This document shows positions 41,873 to 50,059 of a DNA stretch of 64,000 nucleotides, one piece after another. Numbering within the stretch: the stretch's first letter is position 1; every line of letters starts with the position of its first letter. The DNA is taken from positions 2,108,001-2,172,000 of the forward strand of contig NZ_CP019312.1 in NCBI RefSeq assembly GCF_001969365.1, given 5' to 3'. This stretch comes from Tateyamaria omphalii. GTDB taxonomy: Bacteria; Pseudomonadota; Alphaproteobacteria; Rhodobacterales; Rhodobacteraceae. Position numbers and translations under genes: made by a program. The notes beneath the pieces are model-generated. The model was not told where the DNA came from and made no database searches. It was given only the letters and a program-made list of their open reading frames with translations.

Positions 41873-42442
41873 ATGATCACAGGCATGCGGGTCGCTCTGG
41901 CCCTGATCCTCGCATTCGCAGTGTCCGCCTGTGGTGAGCCGCGCATCGACGCCTCCCAGACCGGCCCCTTCGCACCGGGCATCGACCGGCGCGCACAGGG
42001 CGTCGACGGGGTCGAGGTGGGCCACCGCCTGATCGCCGCGGGCGAGTTTGAACTGGCCATCCGCTCGTTCAACCGCGCAGCACTGGACCGGGGCGGCTTT
42101 GATGCCGAAATCCTGTCAGGGCTCGGGACAGCCAACCTGGGTCTCGGCCGTCTCAACCAGGCCGAAAAGCTCCTGCGCCGTGCCACGACAGAATACGACC
42201 CTTACCCCGAGGACCTCAACAACCTCGGCGTCGTGCTGATGGAACGGGGCGAGACGTTCGAAGCAATCCAGATCTTCCGCCGCGCCTTCGCCCTCGATGA
42301 CGGAGAAAGCACACTTATTCGGGATAATTTACGCTTAGCACTCGCAAAATCCGAAAATTCTGATACCGTGCCCGTCAATGAGAGCCAGTATAAACTGGTC
42401 CGTCGAGGCAGCAGTGACTTTCTGATCCGCACTGCATCTTGA
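41873..42442 (+). CDS. tadD: TPR lipoprotein TadD
   Basis: A 189-residue lipoprotein with signal MRVALALILAFAVSACG (lipobox V-S-A-C) and tetratricopeptide repeats (GHRLIAAGEFELAIRSFNRAALD, SGLGTANLGLGRLNQAEKLLRRA, NNLGVVLMERGETFEAIQIFRRAFAL). TadD is a pilotin-like helper needed for assembly of the secretin in related systems. The start is uncertain: ATG at 41873 was preferred; a GTG at 41858 adds five residues and a later ATG at 41885 would start at the signal peptide. Confidence 0.85.
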   Translation: MITGMRVALALILAFAVSACGEPRIDASQTGPFAPGIDRRAQGVDGVEVGHRLIAAGEFELAIRSFNRAALDRGGFDAEILSGLGTANLGLGRLNQAEKLLRRATTEYDPYPEDLNNLGVVLMERGETFEAIQIFRRAFALDDGESTLIRDNLRLALAKSENSDTVPVNESQYKLVRRGSSDFLIRTAS

Positions 42443-42550
42443 TTTGCCCACTCTGGGGTGGGCCCGAGGCTGCGCTGTTTGGCGTGTTGAAAAGGGATGC
42501 GACCGGGCAGCACAAGCACGGCGCGAACGAGCAGGAAAAAGGACGCAAAC

Positions 42551-43414
42551 ATGCGCCACTCCGTGATTTTGGCCGTCTCACTCGCAGGCATGACGGCCCT
42601 TGCTGCGTGCGGTGAGAAAAACGCCGACGAAACCGTCGAACGCGCGTTCCAGGACGTGAACGTCGTGGACGAAAGCAACCTCAGCGACGTGATGCTGACC
42701 GTGGCCGACCCGAACGAGGCGGTCGCCTACTTCAATCGCACGGTCAAGGAAAACCCCGACCGCATCGACGCGCATCGCGGCCTTGCCACCAGCCTCGTCC
42801 GCGCCAAACGCTATACCGAAGCGACCTCGGCCTATGCCAAGCTGGTCGAGATGAACGGCGTCACCAATGATGACCGCGTCGATTATGCCGACGCCCTCCT
42901 GCGCGCAGGCGACTGGGCCCGCGCCGAGGAGGAACTGGACAAGGTCCCGCCCACGGTCGAGACCTTCAAACGCTACAGGCTCGAGGCGCTCATTGCCGAC
43001 AGCAACCAGGAATGGAAGAAAGCGGACAGCTTCTACGAAACCGCCGTGGGCCTGACGACACGGCCCTCCGGCGTGCTGAACAACTGGGGCTATTCCAAGC
43101 TGACACGCGGCGATTTCAAGGAGTCCGAACGGCTCTTCACCGACGCGATCCGGCAGGACCCCAGCCTTTTCACGGCCAAGAACAACCTGATCCTCGCCCG
43201 CGGCGCCCAAGGGAACTACGCCCTGCCCGTGATCCCCATGGACCAGACCGAACGCGCGCAGCTTCTGCACACGCTGGGCCTCGCCGCCGTGAAACAGGGC
43301 GATCTGCAAACCGGCAAGGGGCTCTTGCGCGACGCCATCGAAACGCACCCCCAGCATTTCGAGGCCGCCGTGCGCTCGCTCCGCGCGCTCGAAAACAACG
43401 TCTCGAACGGGTAA
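42551..43414 (+). CDS. Second TPR lipoprotein of the Tad locus
   Basis: A 287-residue lipoprotein (signal MRHSVILAVSLAGMTALAACG, lipobox L-A-A-C, Cys20) with five or six TPR-like helices: NPDRIDAHRGLATSLVRAKRYTEATSAYAKLVE, GDWARAEEELDKV, SGVLNNWGYSKLTRGDFKESERLFTDAIRQDPSLFTAKNNLIL and LLHTLGLAAVKQGDLQTGKGLLRDAIETHP. It probably works with TadD in the periplasm. A GGA-rich site precedes the ATG. The 108-bp gap upstream has a 6-bp hairpin (GCCCAC/GTGGGC at 42447-42464). Confidence 0.85.
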   Translation: MRHSVILAVSLAGMTALAACGEKNADETVERAFQDVNVVDESNLSDVMLTVADPNEAVAYFNRTVKENPDRIDAHRGLATSLVRAKRYTEATSAYAKLVEMNGVTNDDRVDYADALLRAGDWARAEEELDKVPPTVETFKRYRLEALIADSNQEWKKADSFYETAVGLTTRPSGVLNNWGYSKLTRGDFKESERLFTDAIRQDPSLFTAKNNLILARGAQGNYALPVIPMDQTERAQLLHTLGLAAVKQGDLQTGKGLLRDAIETHPQHFEAAVRSLRALENNVSNG

Positions 43415-43420
43415 TCTGAC

Positions 43421-43918
43421 ATGGCACTCTCGGCCTCGGTCGCGCTGTGGTTTCTGCCATTGCTTGTCCCGCTTTGCTTCTATGTGGCCTACACGGACCT
43501 GGCAGAGATGCGGATCACCAATCCCACGGTCCTGACAATGGCCGCGGTCTTCGCCGTGATGGGCCCGTTCCTCTACCCGTTCGACGCATATCTGTGGCAA
43601 CTCGCATATCTGGGCATCGTGCTGGTGGCGGGCATCATCCTGAATGCCGCAGGCGCGATGGGGGCCGGTGACGCCAAATTCCTCGCCGCCGCCGCCCCCT
43701 ACGTCGCCCTGGGCGACATCCGAACGCTCATGGCGCTCTTTGCCGCCGTCCTGCTGGCGGCCTATGCCGCGCACACCATCGCCAAGCGGACACCCCTGCG
43801 CAACTTCGCCCCCAACTGGGCCAGCTGGAGCCAGGAAGGCCGCAAATTCCCCATGGGATTCGCCTTGGGCCCCACACTCGCGATCTACCTGTGCCTTGCC
43901 GCCTTGTACGGGTCTTGA
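43421..43918 (+). CDS. tadV: Prepilin peptidase TadV/CpaA
   Basis: A 165-residue membrane aspartic protease of family A24. The two catalytic aspartates fit Asp26 (YTDLAEMRITN) and Asp84 in GAGDAKF (the GxGD motif at 81-84), each next to hydrophobic helices. It removes the leader from the Flp prepilins encoded 10 kb upstream. The short length, without an N-methylase domain, is typical of TadV. It starts 6 bases after the TPR lipoprotein. Confidence 0.9.
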   Translation: MALSASVALWFLPLLVPLCFYVAYTDLAEMRITNPTVLTMAAVFAVMGPFLYPFDAYLWQLAYLGIVLVAGIILNAAGAMGAGDAKFLAAAAPYVALGDIRTLMALFAAVLLAAYAAHTIAKRTPLRNFAPNWASWSQEGRKFPMGFALGPTLAIYLCLAALYGS

Positions 43919-43995
43919 CCCTTTGAGGTCATAATTTGGCCGAACTGCTGCGTTACGTCAGACAAAACGAAACGCAGCAGAACACAGGCCACCCC

Positions 43996-45303
43996 ATGAA
44001 CATTCAAGTCTCGGACGTGATCGCGCCTCCGGCGCCCAAACGGTTGCAGGACATGAAACTGCCCGTCGTCATGATGCGGGACATCCTGCTGAAAACCATG
44101 TTCCGCAAGAATCTCGACATGGTCTCGGACCTCAGCGAGGCGATGTGCCTGCCCATCCCCGTCGTGCAGGAACTGATCGACATGTGCCGTGACCAGCGGC
44201 TGATGGAGGCGACGGGCACGCTCAACGCCAACAACGGCAATGAAATGGGCTACCAGCTTACCGACGGCGGCAAGGCGCGCGCGCTCGACGCGCTGGCCCA
44301 GTCCGAATATTTCGGCGCCATGCCCGTCCCGCTCGACGTCTACCGCGAACAGGTCAAACGGCAATCCATCCGCAACATTCTGGTCACACGCCAGCAACTG
44401 GTGGGCGCCATGGGCCACCTCGTCCTGCCCGATGACCTCCTGGACCAGCTTGGCCCCGCCGTCTCCGCAGGCCGTTCGATCCTGATGTACGGCCCCCCCG
44501 GCAACGGTAAATCCTCCATCTCCAACGGCATCCGCGACGCGCTCGGCGACAATGTCTATGTGCCCCGCGCCATCGAATACGCGGGCCAGGTGATCACCGT
44601 TTATGACCCCATCGTGCACATCCTCGCCCCCGAGGACGCCCAGGACCCCACCGCGCTCCGCCGCGTCACGCCCTATGACAAACGCTATGTCAAATGCGAA
44701 CGGCCCACGGTGATTACGGGGGGTGAACTCAGCCTCGACATGCTCGACCTAGTCTACAACCCCACGGCACGGACCTACCAGGCCCCACTGCAACTCAAAT
44801 CCACCGGCGGCATCTTCATCGTGGACGACCTTGGCCGTCAGGCCGAACCGCCGCAGGCACTCGTGAACCGCTGGATCGTCCCGCTCGAAGAAGCCAAGGA
44901 CATCCTTGCCCTGCAATCCGGCGAAAAGTTCGAGGTGCCTTTCGACACGCTCGTCGTCTTCTCGACCAACTTCCACCCCAACGAAATCTTTGACCAGGCC
45001 GCCCTGCGCCGGATCTTCTTCAAGATCAAGATCGACGGCCCGAACCAGGCAAACTTCCTCAAAATCTTCGCCATGGTGGCCAAGAAAAAGGGGATGGCCC
45101 TGAACGAGGACGCGCTCGTTCACCTGCTCAAGGTCAAATACCCGACCATCGACAACGTCTATGCCAACTACCAACCGAACTTCCTGGTCGACCAGATGGT
45201 CGCCATCTGCAATTTCGAAGGCATCCCCCTGCAAATGCGCCCCGACCTGATCGACCGGGCCTGGGCCAACATGTTCGTCAAGGACGAGCAGATCGTCAAA
45301 TGA
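43996..45303 (+). CDS. MoxR-like AAA+ ATPase linked to the Tad locus
   Basis: A 435-residue soluble protein. Residues 25-100 look like a winged helix (VVMMRDILLKTMFRKNLDMVSDLSEAMCLPIPVVQELIDMCRDQRLMEATG). They are followed by an AAA+ core with Walker A GPPGNGKS (166-173), a Walker B-like GGIFIVDDLGRQ with Asp-Asp in place of Asp-Glu, sensor 1 LVVFSTNFHPNEIFDQAALRRIFFKIKI and a C-terminal lid. The family role is not known to me. The operon position after tadV and the coupling with a dehydrogenase suggest a Tad accessory. An upstream TTG at 43936 was not used. Confidence 0.85.
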   Translation: MNIQVSDVIAPPAPKRLQDMKLPVVMMRDILLKTMFRKNLDMVSDLSEAMCLPIPVVQELIDMCRDQRLMEATGTLNANNGNEMGYQLTDGGKARALDALAQSEYFGAMPVPLDVYREQVKRQSIRNILVTRQQLVGAMGHLVLPDDLLDQLGPAVSAGRSILMYGPPGNGKSSISNGIRDALGDNVYVPRAIEYAGQVITVYDPIVHILAPEDAQDPTALRRVTPYDKRYVKCERPTVITGGELSLDMLDLVYNPTARTYQAPLQLKSTGGIFIVDDLGRQAEPPQALVNRWIVPLEEAKDILALQSGEKFEVPFDTLVVFSTNFHPNEIFDQAALRRIFFKIKIDGPNQANFLKIFAMVAKKKGMALNEDALVHLLKVKYPTIDNVYANYQPNFLVDQMVAICNFEGIPLQMRPDLIDRAWANMFVKDEQIVK

Positions 45304-46091
45304 TCGGGCTCGCGGGCTGTGGGCGCATGGGGCTGCCGATGCTGGCCGCCCTGCATGATGGCGGCGTGGACGCCATGGGTTTCGATCTGGTGGACCCCGG
45401 CCTGCCCCATGTCACCACCAACATCATGGGATTTGCGCCACGGCTCGAAACCCTGTTTTCGGTCGTGCGGGACGAGGCTCAGACAAACGCGCTCCTCTTC
45501 GACAGCCAGAACCTCATGGGCACGGCGCCCAACCTGAACCGCATCTTCATCTGTTCGACCCTGTCGCCGCGCTATGTGCGTGGCCTGCGCGACCGCATCC
45601 CCGACCACATCACCCTGATCGACGCGCCCATGTCCGGCGCCGTGATCGCCGCCGAAAACCGCACGCTCAGCTTCATGCTGGGCGGTAACGATCAGGACAT
45701 CGCCGACGCCACCCCGATGCTCGCCCTGATGGGAACCAACTTCCATCATATGGGCGGCTTCGGCGCAGGCATGCAGGCCAAGGTGCTGAACAACCTCCTT
45801 GCCGCCTCGCATACCGCCATGACGCGCCTGGTCCTCGACTGGGCGGATGAGGCCGGGCTCGACACCAACCACCTCCTGAACCTGATCGAAACGTCATCGG
45901 GCCAGAACTGGCTCGCCTCCGGGTTCGAGACAATCGAGTTCGCCAAACACGGTTACGCGCCCGACAATTCCATCGGCATCCTGGTCAAAGACGTCTCCGC
46001 CGCCCTCGACGCCGCCCCCGACGGCGCCGATACATCGCTGCCCAAACAGGTGCAGGCCACCATCCGCGCCCTCAAGCCCCGGACATCGTAA
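45300..46091 (+). CDS. 3-hydroxyisobutyrate dehydrogenase-like oxidoreductase
   Basis: A 263-residue NAD(P)-binding protein of the beta-hydroxyacid dehydrogenase family. It has the Rossmann loop MIGLAGCGRMGLPML at the very N-terminus, the substrate loop LIDAPMSGAVIAAENRTLSFMLGGN and the catalytic Lys region GAGMQAKVLNNLLAASHTAMTRL, so it appears complete although short. Its ATG overlaps the stop of the AAA+ ATPase gene (ATGA). Why such an enzyme follows a pilus-linked ATPase is not clear. Confidence 0.85.
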   Translation: MIGLAGCGRMGLPMLAALHDGGVDAMGFDLVDPGLPHVTTNIMGFAPRLETLFSVVRDEAQTNALLFDSQNLMGTAPNLNRIFICSTLSPRYVRGLRDRIPDHITLIDAPMSGAVIAAENRTLSFMLGGNDQDIADATPMLALMGTNFHHMGGFGAGMQAKVLNNLLAASHTAMTRLVLDWADEAGLDTNHLLNLIETSSGQNWLASGFETIEFAKHGYAPDNSIGILVKDVSAALDAAPDGADTSLPKQVQATIRALKPRTS

Positions 46092-46403
46092 ACCCAAAGG
46101 CCGGGCGTCAGCCCGATGTCCCGGCCCCTGCGCAACGCACGCTGCGTTAACCCCCGTCGCGCGTGTGCCAAACGGTGCACGCGCGGTGCACAGGTTGTGC
46201 ACAGTCTGTGCATCGTGGTTTTAGCCCTTAACCTCTTTGAATATCTCGTAAATCCCCCCTCGAATCGCACGTCACCCCCTCCTCCGACCAGACCCCGTTT
46301 TCGGGACGTCCGTCCTTCTCTGGTTCCAAAGACTCCTGAGTGTATGGGCGCTGGCCCCCATCCCGCACTTCCCACCGGCGCAGCACCCGCTACATTGCGC
46401 GCC
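46092..46403. other. Intergenic region with repeat array before the helicase gene
   Basis: This 312-bp gap holds the five-unit 11-bp-period array (46163-46213), then an A/T-richer stretch (TTTTAGCCCTTAACCTCTTTG, 46219-46239), and no gene that I can support. An in-frame ATG at 46344 could serve as an alternative start of the helicase. No clear terminator follows the upstream dehydrogenase. Confidence 0.7.
46163..46213. repeat. Second array of five GTGCAC-type units at exact 11-bp period
   Basis: Units start at 46163, 46174, 46185, 46196 and 46207 and read GTGTGCC, GGTGCAC, GGTGCAC, TGTGCAC and TGTGCAT, with 4-base spacers AAAC, GCGC, AGGT and AGTC. The period, number of units and core match the array at 8354-8404. 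The array is 190 bases before the assigned helicase start, or 130 bases before the alternative ATG at 46344. Confidence 0.85.
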
Positions 46404-48842
46404 ATGGCCATCCTCCCCCACATCTTCACCGACTGGTTCGCCTCCAAGGGCTGGTCCATCCACCCCCACCAGCAAGACATGCTGGACCGCGCCGACGACC
46501 CGGCCCTCCTGCTCATCGCGCCCACGGGGGGCGGCAAGACCCTCGCCGGCTTCCTGCCCACCCTCGCCGATCTGACCCAGAACGACCACGCGGGAATGCA
46601 CACCCTGTACATCTCCCCGCTCAAGGCGTTAGCCGCTGATATCAAACGAAACCTTCGAACACCCGTCGAAGAAATGGGCATCGATATCCGGATCGAGGAC
46701 CGCACCGGCGACACCTCCCAAACGCAAAAGAAACGCCAACGCGCCGACCCGCCGCACATCCTGCTGACAACACCCGAAAGCCTCGCGCTGCTCACCAGCT
46801 ACGAAGACGCGCCGCGTATGTTCGCAGGCCTCAAGCGGGTGATCGTCGACGAAATCCACGCGCTGGCAGAATCGAAACGCGGCGACCAGATGTTCCTCGC
46901 CCTGTCGCGCCTCCAGGCCCTCCGTCCCGACCTCAAACGCGTGGGCCTCTCGGCCACGGTCGAGGACCCCGCCGCCATTGCCCACCTTCTCGCCAAGCAT
47001 CCCGACCCCTGCGACATACTCCATGCTGACCCCGGCCCACCCCCCGACATCAAGATGTTGGTGACGGACGAGCCACCCCCTTGGTCCGGCTCAGGCGGTA
47101 AATACGCCATCCCGGCGGTTCTGGAAGAGGTCAAGAAACACAAGACCACCCTCATCTTCCACAACACCCGCGCCCAGGCCGAGCTTTACTTCCACAACAT
47201 CTGGCTCGCCAACGAAGACCAGCTGCCCATCGGCATCCACCACGGTTCCCTCGACCGCCAGCAGCGCGAAAAGGTCGAACAGGCCATGGTCGACGGCCAT
47301 CTCAAGGCCATCGTCTGCACCGGCACGCTGGATCTGGGCATCGATTGGGGCGACGTGGACCTGATCATCCAGGTCGGCGCCCCCAAGAACGTCAAACGGC
47401 TCGTCCAGCGCATCGGGCGCGCCAACCACCGCTACAACGCCCCGTCAAAGGCGCTGCTGGTCCCCGCCAACCGCTTCGAAGTGGTCGAATGCGTTGCCGC
47501 CCTCGATGCCGTGCACGCAGGGGCGCTTGACGGCGATCCGCGCGGCCCCGGCCCCCGCGACGTGCTCTGCCAACACATCCTGATCCGCGCCTGCGCAGGT
47601 CCGTTCGATGCGGGCGCCCTCTTTAACGAAATATCAACCACAGGCGCTTATACGTCACTGTCACGCGCCGAATTTGACGCGTGCCTCGATTTCTGCGCCA
47701 CCGGCGGCTACGCATTGCGCGCCTACGACCAGTGGAAACGGCTGCAACAGCGCCCCGACGGGCAATGGCAGTTGCGCGACCCGCGCAGCGCGTTGCGCAT
47801 CCGCATGAACATCGGCACCATCCAGGACACCGACACGGTCAAGGTGCGCTGGAAAGGCCGCGGCGGCAAACCCCTGGGCGAGATCGAGGAAGGCTTCGCC
47901 GCAACACTGACCCAAGGCGACACGTTCCTTATCGGCGGCCAGATCGTCCGCTACGACTCCTTGCGCGAAATGACCGTTCAGGTGACCCGCGACGCGGCGA
48001 AGAAGCCCAAGATCGCCACCTTCCTCGGCACCAAATTCGCCACCTCCACCCAGCTTTCCCACCGCATTATCGAGATGTTTCAACAGGATAGCTGGCCCGC
48101 CCTGCCCCCGCACACCTCAGACTGGCTGACCCTCCAACGCGAGGTCAGCCGCCTGCCCGAACCGGGCCGCCTGCTCATCGAAAGCTTCCCGCACGACAAC
48201 CGCATCCACACTGCCGTCTACGGCTTTGCGGGCCGTAACGCTATGCAAACACTGGGACTTCTCCTGACGAAACGGATGGAAGAGACGGGCCTCAACCCCC
48301 TGGGCTTCCTGGCAACAGACTACGCCACCCTGATCTGGGGCCTCGACAAGATCACCGACCCGGCCCCCCTTTTCGACATCGACGCGCTCCGCAACGGCCT
48401 CGACACCTGGCTTGCCGGCAACGCCGTGATGAAACGCACCTTCCGCGCCTCGGCCACCATCGCGGGCCTCATCGAACGCAACCTGCCTTCGAACCGCAAG
48501 ACCGGACGCCAAGCCACCTTCAGCTCCGACATCCTCTACGACACGCTCGCCAAATACGACCCCGACCACCTCATGCTGCAAATCACACGGCAAGAGGCGA
48601 TGCGCGGCCTCGTCGATTTCGGCCGGATCGAAGAGATGTGCGCCCGCATCGGCACCCGCATTGACCTCATCGAACACAGCCGCGTCACCCCCCTCGCCGC
48701 CCCGCTGATGCTCGAAGTGGGCCGCGTCCCCATCAAGGGCCTCGCCGAAGAAAAACTCCTCGCCGAAGAAGCCGAACGCCTCATGACGACCGCAGGCCTC
48801 CCGCCGGAACCCAAGAAGAAAGAATGGCGCGTCCCCTTCTAA
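46404..48842 (+). CDS. Ligase-associated DNA damage response DEXH-box helicase
   Basis: An 812-residue Lhr-type superfamily 2 helicase. Motif I PTGGGKT is at residues 40-46. Next come Ia SPLKALAADI, Ib TTPESLALL, II VDEIHAL, III LSATVEDP, IV FHNTRAQAE, V CTGTLDLGIDWGDVDLIIQVG and VI QRIGRANHR. A long Lhr-specific C-terminal region follows, with DYATLIWGLDKI and SDILYDTLAKYDPDHLML. The family is found with an ATP-dependent ligase, an Snm1-like exonuclease and PdeM; here only pdeM follows. The ATG at 46404 was chosen because the fold begins soon after. Confidence 0.9.
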   Translation: MAILPHIFTDWFASKGWSIHPHQQDMLDRADDPALLLIAPTGGGKTLAGFLPTLADLTQNDHAGMHTLYISPLKALAADIKRNLRTPVEEMGIDIRIEDRTGDTSQTQKKRQRADPPHILLTTPESLALLTSYEDAPRMFAGLKRVIVDEIHALAESKRGDQMFLALSRLQALRPDLKRVGLSATVEDPAAIAHLLAKHPDPCDILHADPGPPPDIKMLVTDEPPPWSGSGGKYAIPAVLEEVKKHKTTLIFHNTRAQAELYFHNIWLANEDQLPIGIHHGSLDRQQREKVEQAMVDGHLKAIVCTGTLDLGIDWGDVDLIIQVGAPKNVKRLVQRIGRANHRYNAPSKALLVPANRFEVVECVAALDAVHAGALDGDPRGPGPRDVLCQHILIRACAGPFDAGALFNEISTTGAYTSLSRAEFDACLDFCATGGYALRAYDQWKRLQQRPDGQWQLRDPRSALRIRMNIGTIQDTDTVKVRWKGRGGKPLGEIEEGFAATLTQGDTFLIGGQIVRYDSLREMTVQVTRDAAKKPKIATFLGTKFATSTQLSHRIIEMFQQDSWPALPPHTSDWLTLQREVSRLPEPGRLLIESFPHDNRIHTAVYGFAGRNAMQTLGLLLTKRMEETGLNPLGFLATDYATLIWGLDKITDPAPLFDIDALRNGLDTWLAGNAVMKRTFRASATIAGLIERNLPSNRKTGRQATFSSDILYDTLAKYDPDHLMLQITRQEAMRGLVDFGRIEEMCARIGTRIDLIEHSRVTPLAAPLMLEVGRVPIKGLAEEKLLAEEAERLMTTAGLPPEPKKKEWRVPF

Positions 48843-48845
48843 CCC

Positions 48846-48934
48846 CTTCTTCTCTTGAAAAATACGGCGGGGGGATCGCCGTCAGGCGATTGGGGGCAGC
48901 GCCCCCGAAATCGTAAGGCGCATCTTGATGCGCC
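48846..48934. repeat. Three consecutive hairpins in a mosaic intergenic element
   Basis: After the helicase stop comes CTTCTTCTCTTGAAAAATAC, a sequence type often seen at gene ends in Rhodobacterales. Three perfect hairpins follow: ATCGCC-GTCA-GGCGAT (48875-48890), GGGGGC-AGC-GCCCCC (48892-48906) and GGCGCATC-TT-GATGCGCC (48917-48934). The cluster resembles REP/BIME-type elements and may act as a terminator and mRNA end protector. Confidence 0.65.
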
Positions 48935-48959
48935 ACGCGCGCACAGCTATGAACAAAAT

Positions 48960-49631
48960 ATGAACACCTGCGATCTCTCCCTCGCCAGCGCTGCGCTCAA
49001 GGCGTTCGGCTCCGGCGCCCTCTACTGGCCCGACCAGGCCCTCCTCTGCGTCTCCGACCTGCATCTGGGCAAGGCCGAACGCATCGCCCGCCGCTCCGGA
49101 ACCCAGCTTCCCCCTTACGAGACGCGCGACACGCTCACACGCCTCGCGGCCGACCTCGACACGACGAACGCCCGCACCGTCATCTGCCTCGGCGACAGCT
49201 TCGACGACCTCACCGCCGCCCGCAGCCTGCCCGAAGACGAACGGCTCTGGATCGCGCGCCTGCAGGCGGGCCGACGCTGGATCTGGATCGAGGGCAACCA
49301 CGACCCCGGCCCCATCGAATTCGGCGGCACACATCTGGCTGAACTGACCCTCGGCCCGCTCACGTTCCGGCACATCGCCGAACCGGGCGCAACAGGCGAA
49401 ATCTCGGGCCACTACCACCCAAAGGCGACGCTGCAGACGCGCGCCCGCGCCATCTCGCGCCCCGCCTTCCTGATCGACAGTGACAAGCTGATCCTGCCCG
49501 CCTACGGCACCTATACCGGCGGCTTGCGCAGCCACGACCACGTCCTGACAAACCTGATGCGCCCGGACGCCTCCGCCATCCTGACAGGCCCTCGCCCCGT
49601 GCAGGTGCCCATGCCCCGAGGGGCCGCATGA
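48960..49631 (+). CDS. pdeM: Ligase-associated DNA damage response endonuclease PdeM
   Basis: A 223-residue calcineurin-like metallophosphoesterase. The metal-binding blocks are in order: CVSDLHLGKAER, VICLGDSFDDL, WIEGNHDPGP and EISGHYHPKA, followed by a conserved LILPAYGTYTGGLRS. In the family it is a DNA end-processing nuclease partner of the ligase-linked helicase. The ATG at 48960 was chosen after the hairpin element; the frame is open upstream to 48855 without a conserved sequence. It overlaps the next gene by ATGA. Confidence 0.88.
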   Translation: MNTCDLSLASAALKAFGSGALYWPDQALLCVSDLHLGKAERIARRSGTQLPPYETRDTLTRLAADLDTTNARTVICLGDSFDDLTAARSLPEDERLWIARLQAGRRWIWIEGNHDPGPIEFGGTHLAELTLGPLTFRHIAEPGATGEISGHYHPKATLQTRARAISRPAFLIDSDKLILPAYGTYTGGLRSHDHVLTNLMRPDASAILTGPRPVQVPMPRGAA

Positions 49632-50035
49632 AGACCCGGATCGCCTCCAGCTTTGCCCGGCAAAGCATGATGCAGACCTTCGGCGCGATGCTCGACGACG
49701 TCAGCAAAGGTCACGTGACAATCTCCGCCCCCATCCTGCCCGGCAGCCGCCAGCAACAGGGCTTTGCCCACGCCGCCCTCACCTTCGGCATCGGCGACAG
49801 CGCCGCAGGCTACGCGGCCCTCACCACGATCCCCGAGGATCAGGAGGTCGTCACGGCAGAGATCAAGATCAACCTGATCGCCCCCGCCACGGGCGAGCGG
49901 CTGATAGCAAAGGGCCGGGTCATCAAGCCCGGCCGCCGCCTTATCGTGGTCACGTCAGAGGTGTTCGCTCTGCAGGACGGCAGCGACACCCTCGTTGCCA
50001 TCCTTCAGGGCACCATGGTCCCCGTAAATCTGTAA
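49628..50035 (+). CDS. PaaI family (hotdog fold) thioesterase
   Basis: A 135-residue hotdog-fold protein: GHVTISAPILPGSRQQQGFAHAALTFGIGDSAAGYAALTTIPEDQEVVTAEIKINLIAPATGERLIAKGRVIKPGRRLIVVTSEVFAL. The segment GFAHAALTFGIGDSAAGYAAL takes the place of the H-G-G...D helix of PaaI enzymes, so the active site may differ. The acyl-CoA substrate is unknown. It is coupled to pdeM by a four-base overlap and converges on folD. Confidence 0.85.
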   Translation: MKTRIASSFARQSMMQTFGAMLDDVSKGHVTISAPILPGSRQQQGFAHAALTFGIGDSAAGYAALTTIPEDQEVVTAEIKINLIAPATGERLIAKGRVIKPGRRLIVVTSEVFALQDGSDTLVAILQGTMVPVNL

Positions 50036-50059
50036 GGCGGAGGCGTCCTCCGCCCCGGC

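Noticed and set aside
46116..46403. N-terminal extension of the helicase through the repeat array
   Set aside because: The extra 96 residues are Pro/Arg/Cys-rich without similarity to the family; the fold begins at the ATG at 46404.
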